This document shows positions 34,278-43,104 of a stretch of 64,000 nt of DNA, piece by piece. The notes beneath the pieces were generated by a model, which had not been told where the DNA came from, did not search any database, and was given only the letters and a program-made list of their open reading frames with translations. The stretch spans positions 1,064,843 to 1,128,842 of the forward strand of contig NZ_VCNC01000001.1 in the NCBI RefSeq assembly GCF_006210265.1, written 5' to 3'. The translations under genes were made by a program, and so were the position numbers. The DNA is from Desulfovibrio sp. UCD-KL4C (GTDB taxonomy: Bacteria; Desulfobacterota; Desulfovibrionia; Desulfovibrionales; Desulfovibrionaceae). Every line of letters starts with the position of its first letter. Position 1 is the first letter of the stretch.

Positions 34278-35021
34278 ATGCATTTGTCGGATTGTTTTCT
34301 GGAGCTGTTTACTTTTGTCCGCTTCTTGACTGAATCGTCATATAAAGTTGAAGCGGAATATGAAGTAGTGCGCAAGGATTTTTTTCTACTGTTGGATCAC
34401 GTTGAAAGTAAAAGACTAAAAGGAAAATTTAGTGATGAACAATTTGATAAGGCTCGCTTTGCAGTTTTCGCATGGATTGATGAAACTATACTCTGTTCTT
34501 CATGGCTAGGAGCAAAGGATTGGCTTAAACATACGTTGCAGCGTGAATATTATGGAACTTCAAGTGCCGGTGAAGATTTTTTTGAGCGCCTCAACTTGTT
34601 GCTGGGGGAAAGAAAAACTCCACTTGATGAAAGACTTTTTGTTGATCGCGACAAAGAGCCGGAACAGAGTTCTTCGCTCGAGGAACATTTAGCATATAAT
34701 TTAGAAATTTTGGAAGTTTACACTTTGTGTCTTTCGCTTGGTTATTCCGGAATATATTTTAGTGATCATGAGTCAGAACGTCTGACAAGACTGAGGGAAG
34801 AGTGTGTAAGACGCATTGTGAACGAGCAATCCAGATCCGAATTTTCCGCTTTTCCAGATTCATACGGTTCAAAAAAAATATCAAAACGCAATAATCTTTA
34901 CGGGCGTGTTTTTGAACCTCTTTCAATTGTGTTTTTAATTCTGCCACTGCTGCTCTTGGCTGGAGTGTATTTTGCTTATCGGGGCTTGCTTGAAAGTAGT
35001 CTGCAGCTTTGGTTGGGATAA
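34278..35021 (+). CDS. tssL: TssL (DotU family), T6SS membrane-complex protein
   Basis: About 247 residues. Cytosolic helical domain with the DotU pattern FAVFAWIDETILCSSW and HTLQREYYGTSSAGEDFF, and one C-terminal membrane anchor (IVFLILPLLLLAGVYFAY). It partners TssM and TssK. The open frame extends to GTG 34272 directly after the tssK stop; ATG 34278 with GGGTAGGTGG upstream fits better. No peptidoglycan-binding extension. Intact. Confidence 0.9.
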   Translation: MHLSDCFLELFTFVRFLTESSYKVEAEYEVVRKDFFLLLDHVESKRLKGKFSDEQFDKARFAVFAWIDETILCSSWLGAKDWLKHTLQREYYGTSSAGEDFFERLNLLLGERKTPLDERLFVDRDKEPEQSSSLEEHLAYNLEILEVYTLCLSLGYSGIYFSDHESERLTRLREECVRRIVNEQSRSEFSAFPDSYGSKKISKRNNLYGRVFEPLSIVFLILPLLLLAGVYFAYRGLLESSLQLWLG

Positions 35022-35054
35022 TTATTAAGAATTGCTAAAGCAGATTTGGAATGC

Positions 35055-35456
35055 ATGAAGAAATTAATTCTCTCTATATTGAAAACGATATTACTAATAT
35101 TGTTGTTCGCTGCTGCTTTCGGTTCCTATGCTCTTGTCAATTATAAGGGGTGGACGTGGTGGGGAGGAGCCTGTCTTTTGGGTGGGTTTGTAGGCGCAAT
35201 TGTGGCGATTCTTTTTATCCGCAAATGGTTTTTGCGCAAGCGTGAGAGAAAATTTGTTAAACGTATTGTAGATCAGGATAATTCCGCCATTGCTGCAGCT
35301 CCATTGCATGAGCGATCGCAGCTGCAGCAATTACATCCAGATCGCTTGCGGCTTGTCTTTTTATTTACTGAACCAAACATAGCAAAGGGAAATAGTCCGG
35401 CAATGGCCATTACTCCTGAAGGACTCGATATTATAGTTGATAATCCTGCAAGATGA
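35055..35456 (+). pseudogene. Truncated tssM (IcmF) with an unrelated tail
   Basis: 133 residues. The first 95 match the N-terminus of TssM: two membrane segments, then RKWFLRKRERKFVKRIVDQD and AAPLHERSQLQQL. Full TssM is about 1100-1200 residues. After Gln-Leu the sequence switches to about 40 residues that do not fit TssM (VFLFTEPNIAKGNSPAMA, then a stop), as if a large internal deletion joined the start of tssM to the end of another gene. Without the periplasmic domain of TssM this locus cannot build a T6SS on its own. A ribosome site is weak. Confidence 0.7.
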
Positions 35457-35480
35457 AAATGAACTTTTATGTGCATTGTG

Positions 35481-35516
35481 AAATCAGCTAATTGCGTTGC
35501 AGTTAGCTGATTTTTA
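35481..35516 (+). terminator. Intrinsic terminator after the T6SS remnant
   Basis: Perfect 11-bp stem (35481-35491 with 35503-35513) around an 11-base loop, followed by a T-run. It isolates the T6SS remnant from the sugar kinase gene. Confidence 0.85.
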
Positions 35517-35646
35517 TTATGGTTATATCATGCTAATGGACCGTGCCAACTTGCAGTCTAAGTAATTTGGGATAGAGAGCGAACGCTTTATATGATACAG
35601 AAAGGCTACGCATTTAATTGAACATAGCTGATTCATAGGAGAAATA

Positions 35647-36531
35647 ATGGCTGAATTTCTGGTAGCCGGACTCGGCGAAATACTTTGGGATGTTCTTAAC
35701 GATTCGGAAGAAATCGGTGGAGCTCCTATTAATTTTGCATACCATGCAGGTGCGCTCGGAGCTGATTCAATTGCTATTTCAACTATCGGTAGTGATGAAC
35801 GCGGTAGACGTTCCATAGAAGAATTGCAGGCGCGTGAATTAAATCTTGAAGCTGTAAGTATTGATCCTGACCATGCCACCGGTTTTGTAGAAGCAAAAAT
35901 CGATAAGCATGGTGTTGCTCATTATATGTTCCCTGATAATATAGCGTGGGATCACCTAACACTTAATGATAAAGCCATGAACCTCGCTCCTAAAATTCAC
36001 GCTGTATGCTATGGAACACTTGCTCAGCGTAATAAAAAGGCGCGCAACTCCATTTACGCTTTTCTGGACGCTGCCCCGAAAGCCATGAAAGTTTATGATA
36101 TGAATTTGCGCCAGCATTTTTACAGTAAAGAGATCATTAGTAAGTCGCTTGAAAAAGCGGATGTTTTAAAACTTAATGACGATGAGATTCAAATAGTGGC
36201 ATCAATGTTTGATTTAAAGGGAACTGAGAATCAAATGTTAGAGATTTTGCATAATAAGTTTAATCTTAATTGCTCCATACTCACCAGAGGGAGTAAAGGA
36301 AGTCTGATCATTGGATATGGGCAGGAGATAGAGAGTGACGGGATTGTGTTGGATATATTGGAAAATACTATTGGTGCCGGGGATTCATTTACGGCTGCTA
36401 CTATTCTAGGTTTACTGCTTGAACATTCACTTTCAGATATTAGTAAACATGCCAATAAGCTTGCAGCGTATGTCTGTTCTTGCAAAGGGGCCATGCCGCC
36501 TATTCCTGAAGAATTTAAGCTGATTAAATAA
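35647..36531 (+). CDS. PfkB-family sugar kinase (fructokinase-like)
   Basis: 294 residues, ribokinase fold. The N-terminal substrate region reads GEILWD and GGAPINFAYHAGALG, and the ATP/catalytic signature NTIGAGDSF lies near residue 240 with its catalytic aspartate. This pattern is that of fructokinases (fructose to fructose 6-phosphate), although 2-keto sugars cannot be excluded. AGGAG precedes the start. The isomerase gene follows after 21 bases; the pair is probably a short pathway. Confidence 0.85.
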   Translation: MAEFLVAGLGEILWDVLNDSEEIGGAPINFAYHAGALGADSIAISTIGSDERGRRSIEELQARELNLEAVSIDPDHATGFVEAKIDKHGVAHYMFPDNIAWDHLTLNDKAMNLAPKIHAVCYGTLAQRNKKARNSIYAFLDAAPKAMKVYDMNLRQHFYSKEIISKSLEKADVLKLNDDEIQIVASMFDLKGTENQMLEILHNKFNLNCSILTRGSKGSLIIGYGQEIESDGIVLDILENTIGAGDSFTAATILGLLLEHSLSDISKHANKLAAYVCSCKGAMPPIPEEFKLIK

Positions 36532-36552
36532 TTTCTTATATATGGAGAAGTC

Positions 36553-37224
36553 ATGAAAAGAAGCGAAGTAAATGCACTTATTTTTAAAGCTAAAGATTTT
36601 TATAAGCATCACCATTTTAACCTGCCTAAGTGGGCTTTTTGGGAACCGAAAAATTGGAAGGGAAAAGGTGATAGCGAAGTAGTCCGCAATCTTCTCGGGT
36701 GGGATTTGACTGATTACGGTAAGGGCGATTTTGATTCACTTGGACTTATTTTGTTCACTATACGAAACGGCAATTTGGCTACCGGAGACGCTAAGCCGTA
36801 TGCTGAAAAGATTATGATTCTTCGTGAAGGGCAAGTCTGCCCTATGCACTTTCACTGGTCTAAGCGCGAAGATATTATCAACCGTGCCGGCGGTAATTTG
36901 GTAATCAAGCTTTACGGCTCAGATGAGAATGAAGCTCTCTCCGATAAGCCTCTTGATGTAAGTGTTGATGGGTTTGTGCGCACCATTGAGTCTGGGACAG
37001 AAGTCATACTTACCCCCGGGGAAAGTATTTGTCTTGAGCCGGGGATGTATCATGCTTTCTATTGCGAAAAAGGAACAGGGGATGTCATGGTCGGTGAAGT
37101 CAGTGCCGTAAATGATGACAATCTGGATAATCGTTTTCATGAATCTTTGCCGCGTTTTCCTGAAATTGAAGAAGATGAAGAACCCGTACATTTGCTCGTC
37201 ACTGACTACGTAAAGTATGTTTAA
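36553..37224 (+). CDS. D-lyxose/D-mannose ketol-isomerase family
   Basis: 223 residues, cupin-fold metal-dependent isomerase. The metal-binding MHFHWSKREDII motif (near residue 99) and EPGMYHAFYC (near 160) carry the His-His-Glu-His ligand set. The family converts D-lyxose to D-xylulose and D-mannose to D-fructose. With a fructokinase upstream, mannose to fructose to fructose 6-phosphate is a sensible route; lyxose use is the alternative. GGAGAAG precedes the start. A terminator follows. Confidence 0.85.
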   Translation: MKRSEVNALIFKAKDFYKHHHFNLPKWAFWEPKNWKGKGDSEVVRNLLGWDLTDYGKGDFDSLGLILFTIRNGNLATGDAKPYAEKIMILREGQVCPMHFHWSKREDIINRAGGNLVIKLYGSDENEALSDKPLDVSVDGFVRTIESGTEVILTPGESICLEPGMYHAFYCEKGTGDVMVGEVSAVNDDNLDNRFHESLPRFPEIEEDEEPVHLLVTDYVKYV

Positions 37225-37253
37225 AATCGTAACAATTTTTTACCTGTAAAAAG

Positions 37254-37291
37254 AAAGTCTTACATTTTATTTGGTGTAAGACTTTACTTTT
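37254..37291 (+). terminator. Intrinsic terminator
   Basis: Perfect 11-bp stem (37254-37264 with 37275-37285) and a T-rich tail, closing the kinase-isomerase pair. Confidence 0.88.
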
Positions 37292-37304
37292 TTGTTACAC
37301 TATA

Positions 37305-37333
37305 TTGACAAAAAATATTATTTTAACAATACT
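37305..37333 (+). promoter_or_regulatory. Sigma-70-type promoter of the gal operon
   Basis: Perfect -35 TTGACA (37305-37310), 17-base spacer and a -10-like AATACT (37328-37333). It lies about 70 bases before galT and just in front of LacI-like operator sequences. Confidence 0.65.
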
Positions 37334-37334
37334 A

Positions 37335-37360
37335 CCGGAAACGTTTGCGGTTTCGTTTGC
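37335..37360. promoter_or_regulatory. LacI-family operator(s) of the gal operon
   Basis: GGAAACGTTTGC with the palindromic core AAACGTTT (37339-37346) matches the central-CG pattern of LacI/GalR operators. A second, imperfect GGTTTCGTTTGC follows at 37349-37360; both share CGTTTGC. They overlap the start region of the promoter, fitting repression by the LacI-type protein encoded three genes downstream. Confidence 0.65.
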
Positions 37361-37401
37361 AGGATATTTGAACTTCTAAATATCGAGGCAGTTTTTCAGA
37401 T

Positions 37402-38472
37402 ATGAATGATATTTTTCAGGATTATCCACATAGACGATTTAATCCGCTCACTGGTGAGTGGGTTCTTGTTTCCCCGCACAGGACAAAACGTCCGTGGCAG
37501 GGGCGGCAGGAGAATGTAAATGTTAGTTCTTTGCCTGCTTATGATAAAAATTGCTACTTATGTCCCGGTAATACTAGAAATCAAGGTGTAGTTAATCCTG
37601 ACTACAAAGATATTTTTGTTTTCGATAACGATTTCCCCTCACTTTTAGAAGAATCCATAACGCCAACTTGTGACTCGGATGATCTTTTTCGGGTTGAGCC
37701 TGAAACTGGTGTATGCCGTGTAATTTGTTTTTCTCCGCGCCATGATCTTACTTTGTCGCGAATGAATCCTTTGGATGTGCGTAAAGTCGTTGATGTCTGG
37801 TGTGATCAATTTATAGAATTGTCGGACCGTGAAGAGATTGGATACATTCAGATTTTTGAAAATCGTGGTGATATTATGGGGTGTTCCAATCCTCACCCTC
37901 ATGGACAGATTTGGGCTACGTGTTCCGTTCCGATGATTCCCGCCAAAGAAGATAATCGTCAAAAAAAATATTTACGCGAAAAAGAACAGTGTATGCTTTG
38001 CCGCTATGTTGAGCGTGAACTTGAATCCGGAGAAAGGATTGTTTTTGAAAACGATTCCTTTGTGGCTCTGGTTCCGTTTTGGGCGGTTTGGCCGTTTGAA
38101 ACTATGCTGCTGCCAAAGCACCATATGGGAGCTGTAACCGATATGTCAGATTCTCAAAAAAATGATCTGGCTAAAGCTCTGGTGCAGATGGGTGTCCGGT
38201 TTGATAATCTTTTTGAAACATCATTTCCATATTCTATGGGACTTCACCAACGACCTGTTCATGAAAATGACGCAGACCATTGGCACTGGCATATCCATTA
38301 TTATCCTCCGCTTTTAAGATCTGCCACAGTACGCAAATTTATGGTCGGCTATGAAATGATGGCTATGCCGCAGCGGGATATGACTGCGGAACAAAGTGCC
38401 AAACGTTTGCGTGAGCTATCTAGTGTTCATTTTATGAATCCGAAAACTAATTTAAATAGTAAGGACAAATAA
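37402..38472 (+). CDS. galT: Galactose-1-phosphate uridylyltransferase
   Basis: 356 residues, Leloir pathway: UDP-glucose plus galactose 1-phosphate to glucose 1-phosphate plus UDP-galactose. The active-site His-Pro-His is in NPHPHGQIWA near residue 165, and a metal-binding pair in YLCPGN near residue 53. The C-terminal HWHIHYYPP adds conserved histidines. First gene of the gal operon; galK begins one base after its stop. Confidence 0.95.
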   Translation: MNDIFQDYPHRRFNPLTGEWVLVSPHRTKRPWQGRQENVNVSSLPAYDKNCYLCPGNTRNQGVVNPDYKDIFVFDNDFPSLLEESITPTCDSDDLFRVEPETGVCRVICFSPRHDLTLSRMNPLDVRKVVDVWCDQFIELSDREEIGYIQIFENRGDIMGCSNPHPHGQIWATCSVPMIPAKEDNRQKKYLREKEQCMLCRYVERELESGERIVFENDSFVALVPFWAVWPFETMLLPKHHMGAVTDMSDSQKNDLAKALVQMGVRFDNLFETSFPYSMGLHQRPVHENDADHWHWHIHYYPPLLRSATVRKFMVGYEMMAMPQRDMTAEQSAKRLRELSSVHFMNPKTNLNSKDK

Positions 38473-38473
38473 G

Positions 38474-39820
38474 ATGTTATCGTGTGAAGCTTATCAAGTT
38501 TATCTGGATTCTGGAGGATTTGATAAAGATTTTTGCGCCATGCATTCCAGCTCCAGACTTGATGAATCCCGCCGTCGCTTAACCAAGCTTTTGAATTGGA
38601 TAGAAGAATCTTTTAAACCTGAATTGTTAGGAGTCGCCAGTGCACCGGGCAGAACAGAGCTGGGCGGCAACCACACAGATCATAACCATGGAAGAGTTCT
38701 TGCCGCAGCGATTAATCTGGACTGTCTGGCAGCATTTTCTCCCGCTCACGAATCAAATTCGCAAGTCGTCACAATCCTATCTGAAAATTTTGAAAAACCT
38801 ATTGTCGTTGATTTATCTGATACATCTCCGAGACAGGAAGAAGAGGGGACCAGCGAAGCTATCGTTCGTGGAGTTGCTGACGGTTTCAGACTGGCGGGGT
38901 TTCAGGCTTCCGGTTTTAACGGATGCGTTACCAGCACCATACCTGCCGGATCAGGTCTTAGTTCTTCTGCTGCCTTCGAGGTTTTGATAGGAAGGATTTT
39001 TAATTATCTTTTTAACGACAGAAAAGTCAGCCCGCTTGATATCGCAAGGATAGCCAGACGTTCTGAAAATTTACATTTCGCCAAACCTTGCGGTTTTATG
39101 GACCAGACTGCTTCTTCTTTTGAAGGTATTTTAGAAATAGATTTCAATGATCCTGAAAATCCTGTTGTTGAACAGATTACTCCCGGATTTACCTGTTGTG
39201 ATACTTCAAACACAGGTTTTTATGGAACAGGATACCGTCTCTGCGTTGTTAACACCGGAGGGAGTCACGCTGACCTGACCTCTGAATATGCAGCCATACC
39301 TTATGAAATGCATCAGGCAGCGAAATATTTCGGACGCAGCGAAGCTCGGGGCATAAGTATGTCCGAGGTTATTAGTAACATGGGAATGCTGCGGGAGAAA
39401 GCAGGCGACAGAGCAGCTTTAAGACTTATGCATTTTATAGGGGAAGATGAGCGGGCAGAGCAGCAGGCTAAAGCTTTAAGCTGTGGTGACATGAGTGAAT
39501 TTCTCCAGCTTGTCGCTGATTCAGGAAAGTCATCGTGCCGCCTTCTACAAAACTGCTACAATACACATTCCCCTGCCGAGCAACCTATTCCAACGGCTTT
39601 GATTCTGACTGAGTACCTTCTTGGCTCAAAGGGAGTGGGCAGAGTGCACGGCGGAGGGTTTGCCGGAACAATTCAAGTTTATGCCCAAGATTCATGTTTT
39701 GATGAGTATAAAACTGCGATGGAAAAGATCTTCGGAACTGGCTCAGTAATCGAACTTGTTGTCCGTCAGCCCGGTCTGGATTTTTTGAATATTTCTAAAA
39801 AAGGACGGGAAGTGGGATAA
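38474..39820 (+). CDS. galK: Galactokinase
   Basis: 448 residues, GHMP kinase: galactose plus ATP to galactose 1-phosphate. The galactokinase signature APGRTELGGNHTDHN lies near residue 55, the ATP loop IPAGSGLSSSAAFE near 160, and CGFMDQTAS near 205. The N-terminus has about 35 extra residues compared with E. coli GalK (382). AAGGAC precedes the start. Overall longer than usual but complete. Confidence 0.95.
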   Translation: MLSCEAYQVYLDSGGFDKDFCAMHSSSRLDESRRRLTKLLNWIEESFKPELLGVASAPGRTELGGNHTDHNHGRVLAAAINLDCLAAFSPAHESNSQVVTILSENFEKPIVVDLSDTSPRQEEEGTSEAIVRGVADGFRLAGFQASGFNGCVTSTIPAGSGLSSSAAFEVLIGRIFNYLFNDRKVSPLDIARIARRSENLHFAKPCGFMDQTASSFEGILEIDFNDPENPVVEQITPGFTCCDTSNTGFYGTGYRLCVVNTGGSHADLTSEYAAIPYEMHQAAKYFGRSEARGISMSEVISNMGMLREKAGDRAALRLMHFIGEDERAEQQAKALSCGDMSEFLQLVADSGKSSCRLLQNCYNTHSPAEQPIPTALILTEYLLGSKGVGRVHGGGFAGTIQVYAQDSCFDEYKTAMEKIFGTGSVIELVVRQPGLDFLNISKKGREVG

Positions 39821-39821
39821 T

Positions 39822-40847
39822 ATGGGACATTTAACCATCAAAGATCTGGCACGCAAGTTAGGAATTTCTGCTTCCACTGTGTCCAGAGCTTTGCATGACC
39901 ATCCCGATATCAGTGACGCCACAAAACGCTTAGTGCTCGATTCCGCCAAAGAGCACAGTTATCATCCAAATCCTATTGCACAGAGCCTGCAAAGAAAGCG
40001 CAGCAATACAATTGGGGTTATTGTTCCCGAAATTCGTCATAATTTTTTTGCAACTGTAGTCAGCGGTATTGAGGAAGTTATGTATGAGGCAGGCTATATA
40101 ATAATGGTCTGCCAGTCTAACGAATCTTTAGACCGTGAAGTAGTTAATACAAAAGCTCTAGCCGCTAATCGAGTAGCCGGATTACTTCTCGCCATATCTC
40201 TTGAAACCGTTAACAGCAAACATCTGAAAGATGTTATTCGGCTGGGCATTCCTCTTGTTCAGTTTGATCGTGTTGTTGAAGATCTTGATACAAGCAAGGT
40301 GGTTATTGATGACTTTAATGCCGCTTATAAAGCGACAGTTCACCTTATTGAAACGGGATATAAGCGCATCGGTTTTTTGAGCGCCAAAGAAGGGATAGCT
40401 TTGAACTGTCTTCGCTTTGACGGATATTTACAGGCTCTCAATGATCATGACGTGCAATATTATCCTGAACTTTTTGTAAAAATAGGTGGGTGCCGTGAAG
40501 AAGATGGGCGCAAAGGTGCAGAGTCCTATCTTAAAATGGCTAATCAGCCGGACGCGATACTTGCTATTAATGATCCCGTAGCAGTCGGAGCTTTCTGTCG
40601 TTTCCGTGAAGCTAAAATGCGCATCCCGCAAGATATAGCTCTCGTAGGTTTTTCTGGTTCTCCGGAGTCTGCATTGATCGATCCTGCTTTAACAACTATT
40701 TCTCAACCTGCATTTGAAATGGGAAAAGCCGCAGCTGAATTGCTTTTAAAACAGCTTGAAAGCAATGACGATAATTTTAGTCCTGAAATAATCACACTCG
40801 ATACAAAGTTGTTGATACGCGGTTCCAGTAAATCGGAGGCGAATTAA
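39822..40847 (+). CDS. LacI/GalR-family repressor of the gal operon
   Basis: 341 residues. Helix-turn-helix LTIKDLARKLGISASTVSRALHD at the N-terminus and the hinge NPIAQSLQRKRSNTIGVIVP, followed by a periplasmic-binding-protein-like effector domain. Located inside the operon between galK and galM, it most likely represses the promoter at 37305 by binding the AAACGTTT operator, released by galactose or a derivative. The regulator-target link is inferred. Confidence 0.92.
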   Translation: MGHLTIKDLARKLGISASTVSRALHDHPDISDATKRLVLDSAKEHSYHPNPIAQSLQRKRSNTIGVIVPEIRHNFFATVVSGIEEVMYEAGYIIMVCQSNESLDREVVNTKALAANRVAGLLLAISLETVNSKHLKDVIRLGIPLVQFDRVVEDLDTSKVVIDDFNAAYKATVHLIETGYKRIGFLSAKEGIALNCLRFDGYLQALNDHDVQYYPELFVKIGGCREEDGRKGAESYLKMANQPDAILAINDPVAVGAFCRFREAKMRIPQDIALVGFSGSPESALIDPALTTISQPAFEMGKAAAELLLKQLESNDDNFSPEIITLDTKLLIRGSSKSEAN

Positions 40848-41909
40848 ATGAGCCATAAGAAAAAAAGCTGGTCCGTAACGCCTAAAGGACAAGAGGTTTA
40901 TCTTCATACTATAAGCAATGACTTAGGTTTTCAGGCAAGCATTGCAACGTATGGAGCGATTCTGGTTGAGCTTAAGGTTCCAGTTGCCAATGGGCAGATT
41001 GTAGATGTTGTTTTGGGGTTTGATGATCTGAACGGTTATCTGAATGACCTTCATTATATAGGGGCTACTGTAGGGCGGGTTGCCGGAAGAATTTCACACG
41101 GATCTTTTGAGCTGGATGGCGAAAAGTATTTACTGGATAAAAATGAAGGCGATAATCAGCTGCACGGTGGTAAATATGGATTTAACAGCCGTGTTTGGAC
41201 TGAATGTCAGACAAAAAAATCTGAACCTCATACAGTTAGTCTTTGTTACGAAAGCCCTGACGGGGAGGGCGGTTATCCGGGAAATTTACAGGTAACTGTA
41301 ACGTATTCATTGATCGAGAACGGACTGCGTATAGTTTACAGGGGAGTGTGTGATAAGCCCACTCCCATAAATATGACGGCTCATCCTTACTTTAATCTTA
41401 ACGGTGACGGCAAAGATACAGGCTATCACGAAGTAAAGATTTTCTCTGATAAAACTGTATATCTTGATGAAGATCTTCTCCCGAATGGCGAGACTCTTGA
41501 TGTGTCAGGAACCGAAGCTGACTATACTGATTTTTGCCCGATAAACGGACCTGTCATCGATGATAAAACTGAGTCTTTCCATTTAAAACATGATCGTTTT
41601 TATATTTTGAATTCGAGTGAAATGAAAATTTCTGTAGCGGCTGTAGCTAGAAGTAATGTTTCCGGCTTGGAACTTAAAGTGGCAACAACGCAATTAGGCC
41701 TACAATTTTATTCTTCAGATTATATTGGAGCGGGAACTAAGGGAAAACTTGGATGCGAGTATGGTCCTCGTTCAGGTTTTTGTCTTGAGCCGGAAGGATA
41801 TCCTGATGCTGTTAACAGACCAGAGTTTCCGTCGGTTATTTTACATCCCGGAGAAGTATACGAGCAAGTGACAGAGTACAGATTTCGTGAATTTAATAAG
41901 CGTGACTAA
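40848..41909 (+). CDS. galM: Aldose 1-epimerase (galactose mutarotase)
   Basis: 353 residues, the usual length. It interconverts beta- and alpha-galactose ahead of galactokinase. Motifs: GATVGRVAGRIS, then DNQLHGGKYGFNSRVW, TAHPYFNL with the catalytic histidine, and CLEPEGYPDAVN with the catalytic glutamate. It starts at the base after the LacI stop; GGAGG precedes it. Confidence 0.94.
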   Translation: MSHKKKSWSVTPKGQEVYLHTISNDLGFQASIATYGAILVELKVPVANGQIVDVVLGFDDLNGYLNDLHYIGATVGRVAGRISHGSFELDGEKYLLDKNEGDNQLHGGKYGFNSRVWTECQTKKSEPHTVSLCYESPDGEGGYPGNLQVTVTYSLIENGLRIVYRGVCDKPTPINMTAHPYFNLNGDGKDTGYHEVKIFSDKTVYLDEDLLPNGETLDVSGTEADYTDFCPINGPVIDDKTESFHLKHDRFYILNSSEMKISVAAVARSNVSGLELKVATTQLGLQFYSSDYIGAGTKGKLGCEYGPRSGFCLEPEGYPDAVNRPEFPSVILHPGEVYEQVTEYRFREFNKRD

Positions 41910-41933
41910 AACAGATTGAGGCGAGAAAGAAAC

Positions 41934-43031
41934 ATGGCAAATGTAGAAATTAAAGGCGTCGTCAAGCGGTATGGTTCTGTGGAAGTCATCCATGGAGTTG
42001 ATCTTTCGGTAAAAGAAAATGAATTTATTGTACTTGTTGGGCCATCAGGTTGCGGTAAATCTACTTTGCTGCGCATGGTTGCAGGTCTTGAGACTCTTAG
42101 CGGTGGGGAAATCAGCATTGGTGAGCGGGTTGTCAACAATGTTTCGCCTAAGGACCGCAATGTTGCAATGGTGTTTCAGAATTACGCTCTTTATCCGCAT
42201 ATGACCGTTCGCGAAAATATGGGATTTTCTCTTAAGATGCACAAAAGGAGCAAGGAAGAGATTAATTCACGGGTTATGGATGCCGCTAAGATTCTGGAGC
42301 TTGAGCCGTATCTTGAACGCAAACCTTCCGAGCTTTCCGGCGGACAACGCCAGCGTGTCGCCATGGGTAGAGCTATGGTGCGTAAACCGGATGTATTTCT
42401 TTTTGATGAACCGCTTTCAAATCTTGATGCCCAGCTCAGAACGCAAATGCGCATGGAACTACGTAAAATGCATATGCGTCTCCAAACTACCACCATTTAC
42501 GTTACCCATGATCAGATTGAAGCCATGACTCTGGCCGATCGAATTGTAATTTTAAAAGACGGCTATATTCAGCAGGTGGGAACTCCGGTCGAAGTTTTTG
42601 AAAAGCCGAATAATGTTTTTGTCGCTCAATTCATTGGCAATCCGCCTATGAATATTCTTGAAGGTGTCTGTAAATTTATAGATGGCAAACGGTTTTTTGT
42701 TCTTGGTAAAACCAGATTTCCTATTCAGGACGGAACAGCCAAGGTCCTTGAAGATGGTTATCCTGTTTTGGCAGGTCTACGTCCGGACTCAATTAAAATG
42801 GGGCAGAATATTGAACGCCTTCCTAAGAATTGGTGGTGTCAGGGGGAAGTTGTCGTTTCGGAAATTCTCGGAGCCCACTCTCTACTGGAAATTATTATTG
42901 ACGGTGAAAATGAACTTATAGCGGAAGTGGAAGGGCGCGTGGTGGCTCATCCCGGTGAGATTGTCCCTATAGGTTTTGAGTTTGACCGCATGGTCCTTTT
43001 TGATCCTGAAACGAAAATGGCGCTTTATTAG
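41934..43031 (+). CDS. ABC sugar importer ATPase (UgpC/MsmK type)
   Basis: About 365 residues. Walker [10 protein letters not shown], signature [14 protein letters not shown], Walker [14 protein letters not shown], and the C-terminal TOBE region typical of CUT1 ATPases. The frame opens at TTG 41916, but ATG 41934 ([14 protein letters not shown]) fits the family start. It powers the importer formed by the three following genes. Confidence 0.94.
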   Translation: MANVEIKGVVKRYGSVEVIHGVDLSVKENEFIVLVGPSGCGKSTLLRMVAGLETLSGGEISIGERVVNNVSPKDRNVAMVFQNYALYPHMTVRENMGFSLKMHKRSKEEINSRVMDAAKILELEPYLERKPSELSGGQRQRVAMGRAMVRKPDVFLFDEPLSNLDAQLRTQMRMELRKMHMRLQTTTIYVTHDQIEAMTLADRIVILKDGYIQQVGTPVEVFEKPNNVFVAQFIGNPPMNILEGVCKFIDGKRFFVLGKTRFPIQDGTAKVLEDGYPVLAGLRPDSIKMGQNIERLPKNWWCQGEVVVSEILGAHSLLEIIIDGENELIAEVEGRVVAHPGEIVPIGFEFDRMVLFDPETKMALY

Positions 43032-43104
43032 AGCAATCTCCTAAAGCGACAACTATATGCGACTAAAGTAATATGTTGATTATTTTAACACGTTAGGAGG
43101 AATC

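Noticed and set aside
40902-41909. galM as a separate transcript
   Set aside because: It starts on the base after the upstream stop, with no room for a promoter outside coding sequence.
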